64,000 bases of DNA from Obelidium mucronatum (Eukaryota; Chytridiomycota; Chytridiomycetes; Chytridiales; Chytriomycetaceae), in NCBI GenBank assembly GCA_025765595.1, contig JAIVFH010000017.1:310001-374000 (forward strand). Direction: 5' to 3'. Position numbers and translations under genes: made by a program. A model generated the notes under the pieces. That model was not told where the DNA came from, searched no databases, and saw only the letters and a list, made by a program, of their open reading frames with translations. Each line of letters begins with the position of its first letter. The stretch's first letter is position 1. This document shows positions 26,635 to 36,605 of the stretch, piece after piece.

Positions 26635-26755
26635 TACGCTGAAAGAAGACGGCGGCTTTTGGTTCTCGAAAGTTGCGCCAGAATCCATCGCTCTCTGTTT
26701 TGTGTTTAATATAATTATTATTCTTTTTTTTTTTTTTTCAAGACAGTTAAAAATT

Positions 26756-28224
<1,469 letters not shown>

Positions 28225-28247
28225 GCATATCAAATAAAGCGGAGGGC

Positions 28248-28296
<49 letters not shown>

Positions 28297-28927
28297 TACA
28301 GAATATGGAAGGCTTTGGTTCCGGTCCTACTTCTTGTCTGGCTCTTCGCGTTCTTTTTCGCCCTCAAGGGCGATTAGCGCATTTGTGCTTTATTTTGGGA
28401 GAAATGAGTGTGAATGAGTCATTTATTATTTTGTTGAAGGGGCAACTGTGTACAACGATTCTGTATGGTGAAGTCCGACTGCCCAAGCAAGAAATATCTG
28501 ACGGCGTAAAAGGTGAAAGATGTGCTCTTTCGTTGTGGAAACGCGTCCGAGTCTTGGTATAATGTTCCAGCTGCGTGGGATTGAAGAAAGAGAAGGTGAT
28601 GATGTATGAAGCTGACCTGTTGGGGATTTCCATTGCTGCTATTTGCGGGTAACAGGGGACTCAAGAATTGAACACAATTCAATATGACTTATGTACGACC
28701 CTGCTGTTTAAATGAGACATATCGTAATGTACCGGCAAAATCTATGCCCCAATCGCTTTTTCTCATTATTTGCCCCATCCCAACCATTTGCAGAAAACTT
28801 TCAGCCAGTAAAGTCACTAATTGAATGCTTGAAGGTCAAGAAATTCATGTGTTATTGAGCCCTACCCAGTTTCCTCCATAATTATGACAGAATTTATATA
28901 GAGGCAGCTCGGTTGGCTCAGCTGGCA
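28225..28927. other. Intergenic region with DIM1 poly(A) signal and a T45 tract
   Basis: AATAAA at 28233-28238 lies 9 nt past the DIM1 stop. A run of 45 T follows at 28249-28293. The remaining sequence has open stretches on both strands (28364-28633 minus, 28400-28562 plus), but none with a family signature, a clear start or good splice partners. I call no gene here. Confidence 0.55.
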
Positions 28928-29270
28928 TTATCGTGCAGGGAAAAAATGTCGAGGACAAAAAAATGAGGGGCTCACCACAAAAATGTGATGAACCCCCCAA
29001 CGATTTATTGCCAAAACAGAGAGCACGAAACACACCATACAACAAGAAATAAAGATGGCGAACATGTTGGAGTAAGAGGAGAGAGCGGTGATGGGAGATC
29101 GGGCGAAGAGGCGGGAAGACACAGACCTGCGAGCCACTCACCACAACTGGTGGTGTTGCTGCCGTACCCACTGCTGTCTTTGCTGAGCTCGTTTCTACTT
29201 CGATCTTGGCTATTGAGACTGCTGAGGTGCCGCCTGGTGCAAGAGATCGGCCACGAACTGCGGGTGGCAT
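28928..29270 (-). CDS. Possible small single-pass membrane protein
   Basis: A weak two-exon model. Exon 1 starts at 29270 (MPPAVRGRSLAPGGTS) and ends ATPPVV at a GTGAGT donor near 29150. Exon 2 carries a hydrophobic segment, MFAIFISCCMVCFVLSVLAI (about 29030-29070), and runs to a stop at 28928. A Pro/Ala/Ser-rich N-terminus with one C-terminal TM segment resembles small tail-anchored ER proteins such as Sec61-beta in layout only. No specific motif was recognised. Confidence 0.22.
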
Positions 29271-29356
29271 TGATTGTTGCGAAAAAAAAATGAAAAACTG
29301 AAAAACATGAAACGAAGACACAAAGGAAAAGTACTGAATGTATTCAAAACAAAGAA

Positions 29357-32300
29357 CTAACGGTTGTCCTCCCCATCTCCCCCCTCATCCTCCTCACTAC
29401 CGGCTTCAGCATTCTCAATATTCACTGCATCAACTTGACCGCCAACCGCAGCCACAACTTGACCCGCCACTTCCTTTCCCTTCACTTTCTTCCCTGGCTT
29501 TTTGTAGTTCTTAAATGTTTTCTCCATCCCCAAAGTTGGCAATGTACTGCCTTGTGCGGTCGCTGCAATCTTAGAGAGCGACACAGAGTTATCCTTGTTG
29601 CGGAAGAGTGGGTCATTGTCCAAATCAGCACAAGCCTCTTCAACGGTTCCACCAAGCACAGACTTTCTCTTCAAAATAGCAACGAGACACCTTTGCAAGT
29701 TTCGGTAACGAGTGCCGAGAACATCGGAGCCTTTCTGACCTTTTGGGATTACACGGGTCCAGTACTGCTTATGGCGCGTATTGAGCAACGAAAGCGGGCA
29801 ATCCGGATGGTATACTAATTCATGGACCTTTTTTTTAAACGAGTCAGCAAACAGACAGTTTTTTGATAAAAAAAAATAAAACCTGAAGGCAAGACGTGAA
29901 ATCTCCAAGTTCCGGCAGAGTAACAGAGGGAATATTGTGCTGAAACACCTTGTTTCCCTTGAGCTGTTTTGGTATGTTGCCAAATGGCTGATGGTACTCG
30001 ACACGATAACGCCCTTTTCCAACTTCCATGTTTGCCAGGACCAACTGGGAAACCGGAGGAGCGGCCGCTTCAAGAGCTGTCGACTCTGCCGCCGCAGCTA
30101 CTGGAGGAGGACGAGCAACAATACCGCTGGTGCTTGACGAAGAAGCAGGTAGATCCAAGGCATCAATACGTTGTTGCAACGAAATCTATTGACATGAAAG
30201 GTAAATTAATGGAACATTTATACAAAACCCATGAACCCACCAACTTGTCAATGCTTTCCTGTCCCATAATATTGGAAAGTGCTTCGTGCACAGCGCTTTT
30301 TGTCTCGTTTCGAATTATCCCCGTCATTATTTCCGCCAGATCATCCAGCAAGTTTTTCTTCAGCTGAAGCAAAGTTTCGGGACTGACACCAACATTACCA
30401 TCCGCGTTTCTGGTGGAACCGGGCATCAATCCAGCCGCAATAGCGGTATTTGCGGCTTGCACTTCAGCCTTTGTTTTGACTTCGTACTTTCGTTCCTCCT
30501 CAAATACTTCTTCACATATTCGTTTGAATTCGCCCGGAAAGTCATCCTTGATGATGTAGTGGTTAAAAATAACCCGATACAGCTCATCCTCTAACCCAAA
30601 TGTTAAAACAAATGACTACAAATGACAGTAGTTACCTGGCTTCAAGTACCCATGATAAATGAGTGACGCGACACGTACATAAAAGGAATATGCAGAGAAC
30701 TCCAGACGTCTAATGAACCGTGGCAACGAATGAACTCCGGACTCAATCATCTTGCCGGGATTTTTTGGATCAGCAGTAAGAACCAACTTCTTCCACGCTG
30801 GAGTGTCCTTTGGACCATTCAGAACAGCCTTCAGCTTTGGCAACCAAGGAATCAAGGCGTGGATCATTTCCATTGGTACCTGTACGTTATGGCATGGAAT
30901 GGTAATCGGCTTGTCCGCCTCAATATTGTGAAAAGCGAGAGCAAGCCGAATCTGTTCAAACACATGTTAGGAAGCAATAAAAAAAATATCAACGCACCAT
31001 CAACGGAATCATTTTTGCATAGTGCGCAGTTTGAACGTCCATGTCGCTGCTGCCTGTTAGCATCCACGAGAGGGACTTGGAAATTGATCTCGGAACTCCT
31101 CGCGAATCAAGTTCATATTGGTTAAGTTTTCGTCCAATATGAGTTTTCTTGTCTGAATGAATAAAGGAAGGGCGTTGAATAAAGAAATAAAAGATGAAAC
31201 CAAAATGCCACAAACGTACTCTCTATGTCCACAAGGTCAAAGGCTTCAATAGCATTAGAAATTCCGAGTCGATGAGAATCATAGGACATGACAGATTTGT
31301 CATCAGTGGTTGAAAAAAAATAGTGAGCAGACGCACTCTTTAGGTCACGGTTCAGGATATCGACGTGGTGGTTGATTTGAGTTAAGAACTCATTGCGCTC
31401 GTCTTTTCCCAAGGAAGGAAACAGTTCAACGAGACCCATGAGTGTGTCATTGAAAATTGGATCCGCGCGGAAGTAGAAAACTAGGAAGTTGAAGGCAGCC
31501 CGAAAGGGGATCAAATGTTGGGGCTTTAAGTGATCTATTTAAAAAAAAACATGTTGTTTAGAGATACATAGAAAAGCCAAAACCCAATTTTTTTTCTAAA
31601 AGCGCGCTTTGCGCGCATAGAGTGTCGCGGGTCTCGCCTCGCTGGCTCGTACCTCGCCTGATCGCTCGGACTCGAGGGGAATGAAAGTAAAAAAGAAAAT
31701 AGACTTACCACAGTCGTCAAGAAAATTCAGCAGAACAGCAAGGTTCTTGCCAGCAATTTCGTGGCTGATGGGGTGGTCGGGATCGCTGAGGTCGGTGCGC
31801 AGCTTTGAGAAGGCCTTTTTCCTGATGAAGTTCGTCGGCATGGCGATTCCACGGGTAGCAATCACCGCCGGGTCTAGTGGATACTCCGGATACTCGGGAA
31901 TCAAAACGACAGTGGCAGCAGGGTTATCTAAGGATTCAGGATCCCCAGAATCCTTCTTTTTTCTGCCGCCTCCCTTCTTGTTGGTGCGAGTCTCCTTGGG
32001 TGCCTCGGTTTCAGCATCGCGGGTCAGGTAGATGTTCGATATGCCTCTTTTGCGAGCCTTGCTCGCACCATCGGTGGCGTCGTCATTGCTTTTGCGCTTG
32101 CGAGCGGTGCTGGCGGTTGATTTTGGGACAAAATTTGACAGAGAATTTGAAGTCGATGAAGCTCCCAAGGGCCCATTTCGCGCCGCGACAACAGCTGCAA
32201 AGAACGGACGGTGCTCATAGGACTCGAACGCCGGCGGACATCCAGGCTCGGCGAACTGGCATTTAGTGCAGTTGCCGACGTGGGAATCAGGGCCGTCGCG

Positions 32301-33069
32301 GATAAGACAGTCATCCCATAGAAGATGGACTTTCTTTCGACACGAATGGCAAGAGTACGCCGGTGTTGTTTTGTGGAGCGGCTCCGTGCATGATGGGCAG
32401 ACTTCGCCTGTCACTGTTAAACCAAGTTCGGGTTACAGAATATTCCAGAATATTCATGGAAACAAAAAAATAAAAACAAACATAGGCTTCGAATGTAGTC
32501 GGATGCGTAGTAGCGCTGCTGGAAAGCGAGCGGCTCTTTGGAGAGAATGCCGCGATAACTTCTAAAGACATTATCGTCGTCCGAAGGCATATCTGGTGAT
32601 TCGGAAGGAGACCGCTGACGCTTTGGCGGTCTGATAGGCTTTCCTATGAGTTTTGCGGCAGTGGAAGCCGAGCCGTCGCCTGTTTTGGGTTGTTGATTTT
32701 TTAATATCTTGATAGCAAAGCTTTGGCACAACAACGCGTACATGGGGTTTTGCAATAAAGATATCCGTTTGCATCCATATTACAGCATTGAAAATGAGCC
32801 AGGCGGTTGTGTGTAGCACACCGTGTTGTTGTTGTTCGCATCGGTTTCTCGCAAACAGCACACAGCACTTTCCCGTTGAAACTGGTTGGGGAAGTATTTG
32901 AAGCACTTGGGGCAATACTCGCAACCTGTGTTGTGGTGGTGGTCGCGTTTATTAATATTTGAGGAAGAACAATATTTCAGATGTACGCTATGGATAAGAA
33001 ACAATTTTTTTGTCTCACGCTATTTGCAAAAGCATTTTTTGGATGCAGGATATTGATCGTAGCTTGCAT
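29357..33069 (-). CDS. Crypton/NDC10_II-type tyrosine recombinase-like protein with two N-terminal zinc-binding modules
   Basis: A long intron-rich gene with an open reading frame throughout. Exon 1 (MQATINILHPKNAF, ATG 33069) splices in phase 0 at GTGAGA. The first Cys/His module, VLCAVCEKPM...CATHNRLAHFQCC, lies at about 32860-32770. The second, EVCPSCTEPL...YSCHSCRKKVH...NCTKCQ, lies at about 32400-32270. After a Lys/Arg-rich linker the core holds THIGRK (HxxR at 31129-31140), then GVPRSISKSLSWM and TAHYAKMIP (Tyr codon at 31019-31021). This matches the HxxR...Y pattern and IP-x-x-M...AF context of Crypton/NDC10_II tyrosine recombinases. The C-terminal region (about 29360-29820, HKQYWTRVIPKGQKGSDV) is GCR1_C-like, with an acidic tail. 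The first catalytic Arg was not pinned down. It may be an active element or a domesticated regulator. Confidence 0.65.
31602..31680. repeat. GC-rich hairpin cluster inside an intron
   Basis: Inside an AT-rich intron of the recombinase-like gene lies a compact GC-rich block. It has a strong palindrome GCGCGC-TTT-GCGCGC (31602-31616), then CTCGCCTCGCTGGCTCG and further CTCG-rich segments. It stands out sharply from the flanking intron. Confidence 0.7.
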
Positions 33070-33079
33070 CCAAAAAATG
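33033..33079. repeat. 15-bp perfect inverted repeat containing the recombinase-like start codon
   Basis: Left arm CATTTTTTGGATGCA at 33033-33047, right arm TGCATCCAAAAAATG at 33065-33079, 17-bp spacer. The minus-strand ATG at 33069 sits inside the right arm. Confidence 0.93.
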
Positions 33080-33235
33080 GTTCGTCACGTGACCCATCCC
33101 GGCACAACCAACTTAGCACCAATGCCCCCCCATGACCCCAAACAAGCGAGAAACACATATATAACGCATAAATGAAGTGTAGGGACTTATAGTCCGGAGT
33201 TGGGTATGACTCATATAGACCATTTTTATTTACAT

Positions 33236-33298
33236 GCCATATGGGTAGTAGCGTGGGGCTGTTAACCTCAAGGTCACTGGTTCGATCCCAGTATCGAG
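33236..33298 (+). pseudogene. tRNA-Asn (GUU) remnant lacking its 5' acceptor strand
   Basis: An intact anticodon arm (GTGGGGCT-GTT-AACCTCA) and T-arm (CACTGGTTCGATCCCAGT) are followed by the 3' acceptor strand ATCGAGC. The matching 5' strand GCTCGAT and a normal D-arm are missing; the upstream sequence (ATGCCATATGGGTAG) does not pair. It looks like a 5'-truncated or degenerated tRNA copy. Confidence 0.7.
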
Positions 33299-33639
33299 CG
33301 CGTATACGTTTGCTTTTGGGATGGTGTTAGAGGAAGGTGGTGGGATCTGTTGGGGGAACTTTTACCGTGACATTGTGGTTGTTAACATTGAGATTACCGG
33401 CCAGGAAACACAGCGTAAACCAATCGTCAAACTTAAAATAACCCAAGTACACCAGCACTGTTCGGGTTCCACTGCGTCTTGCGTCATTTTTTAGTGTACG
33501 AATGTATACAGTGAACTCTACAATGTATAATATCTGGCCTTCGACTTCGACTTCAAGTTTTACTCCGCAAATTGAAACCATCTTGCAAGGAAAAATGCAT
33601 TTATTGGGAAGTACAGTATGGACAATTTCAAAAACAAAG

Positions 33640-33711
33640 CTCCGATACGGGGAATCGAACCCCGGCCACCGCCGTGAAAGGGCGGGATCCTAACCATTGG
33701 ACCATATCGGA
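33640..33711 (-). tRNA. tRNA-Glu (anticodon UUC)
   Basis: The minus strand gives a standard cloverleaf. Acceptor stem TCCGATA/TATCGGA, D-arm GGTCCAATGGTTAGGAT, anticodon arm CGCCC-TTTCACG-GCGG with TTC, and T-arm CGGGGTTCGATTCCCCG. There is no intron. Confidence 0.96.
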
Positions 33712-34177
33712 TATGTTTCTGCATGTTATATATAAGTACATAATCTAAACGCTAAAATTGTTCAGATATATGAGGCCGTACAGCAAAAGGCGGTCTGGCA
33801 ATTGGGGGTCTGGCAATTATCTTGACGTGCCTGAAAGTTGCCGTCAGTCTCTCTCTCGTTATATTCCAAACCAGTAAACCCTTGTGAGTGTGTTGGCTTG
33901 TTGTTTAGACGAAAATTTTAGACGAAAAGGGATATCAAATCTTTGACTGGACGACTTTCTAGACAAATTTTGTGGAAAGCTCTGTCCATCATTCAAGTTG
34001 TTTTGCTCAAGATACATTCATATAGTCTCAAAATTGCCCACATAAACACTGCTCTGACCAAGCGACAACGTCCTTCAACAAATAAATTGAAATATTTCTG
34101 AAAGACTTTTTTTATTTTCGGTATAACAAAAAAAAAAATGAGATGCTTCAAACTTTGAATTAATTAATACAGGTCTT

Positions 34178-35065
34178 TTAATATGAGGCAGCTTCTTCTC
34201 TCCAACTGGCAGGGACATTGTTTTCACCCTCAGGTCGGCCCAGACGTTGCATCATTGACACATGTGATTTAGAAACTGGTTCGAGTTCTGTAGCTCTTCC
34301 AAGACCAATTGGAGGCATATTGACGTAAATGGCCTGAAAGAAACAAAGAATTAGCGGTGTTTGCAACCTGTCGAAAGTTTTTTTTTTTTTTTTTTACCTC
34401 GTATTCTCCATTGCGAACAATGAATGTCTCGTGCCAGATCCCAAGGTCGGGGTTCTTTCGTGTAATCTACAAAAGGAAACGCGGGTGAGTAAACCAAAAA
34501 AAAAAAAAAAAAAAAAAAAAGAAAAAAAACACTCAACAGTCATAGTCTTTTTCCACGGAGAATAATGAGCACTCATTTTCGAAACAGACCAATCATGCAA
34601 ATGCTCCGCGCTTCTCCAAAACTGAACCTGAAGCGTCGTAGAACCCGTCGCAGGATCACCCCAATAATTCTCAACGCCCAAAAACCCTGATTTCTCGGGA
34701 TCAGAAGCTTCCAACTCCTTCACCATCTCCGACATTGCTTCCCCCATTTCCTTGAAATCATTGCTCAAGGTGGGGCTGTTGTACCGTGCACCAATCAGAA
34801 ACACGACGAAATCTCCGTCGATTTTGGCAGTGTGGCGGCCTTTGCGGACGTCGTCTTGCCGTTTGTGTGGAATCACTTTGGTGCTTTGTAGAATCAGCTT
34901 CCCGACGGGATACGCAATGATGGCAATCCCGAGGAGTAAACCAACTTTCCGTGGGAACAATGATGCAGCAATGAGGGAGAGTCCAGAACAGATTTGAACG
35001 ATGGGGGTGTGTAAGAGGAAGAATGAGGTTCCTTCGGCGGAGTTGTTTCTTGGCGGGACTTTCAT
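34178..35065 (-). CDS. DUF4188 family protein
   Basis: The protein starts MKVPPRNNSAEGTSF (35065). One hydrophobic hairpin follows (ICSGLSLIAASLFP and GLLLGIAIIAYPVG). A soluble domain has DFVVFLIGARYN, FLGVENYWGDPATGSTTLQV and QFWRSAEHLHDWS. Short exons follow with NPDLGIWHETFIV and IYVNMPPIGLGRATEL. The GxENYWG...QFWRS...LHxWS...WHE pattern is typical of DUF4188 proteins, which resemble heme-dependent monooxygenase or dehydratase folds but have no assigned role. The gene ends at 34178. Introns flank 34380-34530 and carry long A/T homopolymers. Confidence 0.7.
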
Positions 35066-35497
35066 TTGGTTTTTTTTTTTGGAAGGGAGGAGGAGATTTC
35101 CTGCTTTTTTTATTGTCTGGCGCTGGACGGCGCTTTTTGATGGTCATTAAATACTCATTCGAAATTACAAATGCTCCCACGTTCTTTGACGACAAATTCC
35201 AGACAAATTCTCAGACATTATAAAAAAGATACTGGATACAGACCAGGATGACATTCTTACAGGAACAGTCCACTTCTCTATTCTCTATCCATAAAAAAAA
35301 AGAAAAGTAAGCAACCCAACATTTTATTAATTACATACCGACCAATCAAAGGTCCGGCAATAGATAAGCATATTCCCGATGCTTTATTCCTAATCTCAGC
35401 GAATATCACCCTTAACATCGTGGCAAATGACGCCATCATAAAACACAAAGTCTTCCAAAAAAAAAAAAAACAAGTTTCAGAATTGCAACAAAAAAAA
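35066..35497. other. Bidirectional promoter region
   Basis: About 430 bp between the divergent DUF4188 and APS kinase starts. It is AT-rich with several A/T runs (for example 35456-35470). No ORF or RNA is recognisable. Confidence 0.6.
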
Positions 35498-36390
35498 ATG
35501 ACTGCAACCGTCAAAGCAACCACCAACGTCGAAAAGTCCACCAACATTGCCTGGCACGATGGAGCATTCACTCGTGCCGAGCGAGAAGAGAACTTGGGTC
35601 GTAAAGGACTCACCCTCTGGTTCACTGGGTAAATATTGCCCACACACACAGACATGCACTTTGGCGAAACACTCTAACAATCTCCTCATGAAAACCCAAA
35701 AAAAAAAAGACTCTCTGCCTCTGGAAAGTCAACTCTCGCATCAGCCCTCGAACAACACTTGGTCTCTCAAGGGATCAACGCTTACCGCTTGGACGGTGAC
35801 AACATTCGTTTCGGATTGAACAAGAACCTTGGTTTCAGTGACGCTGATCGCACTGAAAACATTCGAAGAATCGGAGAAGTTGCAAAGCTGTTTGCTGATT
35901 CAACTACCATTGTGAGTAATGGTTGTTGTGTTTTTTTTTTTTTTTGGTTATCGATTGCGTGATTTTGCCAAAAGATCTGAAACCTTACACCCCCCCTCTT
36001 TTTTTTTCTTTTTGGTAGGCTATTACATCATTCATTTCTCCTTTCCGAGCCGACAGAGACGGCGCCCGAAAGCTCCACGACGACGCCGGAATCCCATTCA
36101 TTGAAGTATACGCGGACGTTCCCATAGAAGTTGCTGAACAGCGTGACCCCAAGGGACTCTACAAGAAGGCCAGGGAAGGAGTCATCAAGGACTTTACTGG
36201 AATTTCTTCTCCCTATGAAGCTCCTGAGAAGGCTGAGATTCACATTCGCACGGATTTGGTGTCGATTGAGGATGGTGTGAGATTGATTGTTGCTTATTTG
36301 GAGGAGCGTGGGTTGTTGCAAACGAAGGCGGCTGCTGGCACAAAGAGAGCTGCCACTGGGGAGGCTGATGAACCAGCCAAGAAGAAGTGA
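35498..36390 (+). CDS. MET14: Adenylylsulfate (APS) kinase
   Basis: Phosphorylates adenosine 5'-phosphosulfate to PAPS in sulfate assimilation, using ATP. Three exons: 35498-35631, about 35711-35909, and about 36019-36390. The start motif is [15 protein letters not shown]. The P-loop GLSASGKST spans the first junction. [16 protein letters not shown] and [16 protein letters not shown] follow, then the mobile-lid region [16 protein letters not shown] and [20 protein letters not shown]. The C-terminus adds about 25 Ala/Lys-rich residues beyond the usual end of about 200 residues. All catalytic motifs are intact. Confidence 0.95.
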
Positions 36391-36605
36391 GAAATAAATA
36401 ATAATTATGGGATATAATAATGCATGAAAGAAAAAAAAAAGTATACTCTTCTTTTATTCAATAAGATACTGTAAAAAAACAAAAAACAAAAACACTCACA
36501 CTCACACGCTTAACAACATTACAAACAAATACGTTTTCCAATACGCTTCCAAAATCAAAAGCATTCTTTTTCTCTAATTATAGAACGCTACCAAAATTTT
36601 CGAAA

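Larger units (their letters stand above)
33070..34177. other. tRNA-bearing region without a confident protein gene
   Basis: About 1.1 kb holding a tRNA-Asn remnant, tRNA-Glu and AT-rich spacer. A minus-strand ORF of 84 codons (33327-33581) has no recognisable feature. From 33712 to 34177 I see only AT-rich sequence and the probable 3' flank of the DUF4188 gene. Confidence 0.5.

Noticed and set aside
26275..26709. 144-codon plus-strand ORF
   Set aside because: It lies over the TRAPPC2L exons, whose minus-strand reading matches the family block by block.
28900..28945. tRNA-like stretch GGCAGCTCGGTTGGCTCAGCTGGCA
   Set aside because: It resembles a D-arm, but no anticodon arm, T-arm or acceptor pairing follows.
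33327..33581. 84-codon minus-strand ORF between two tRNA loci
   Set aside because: No family motif, no splice partner and no compositional support.
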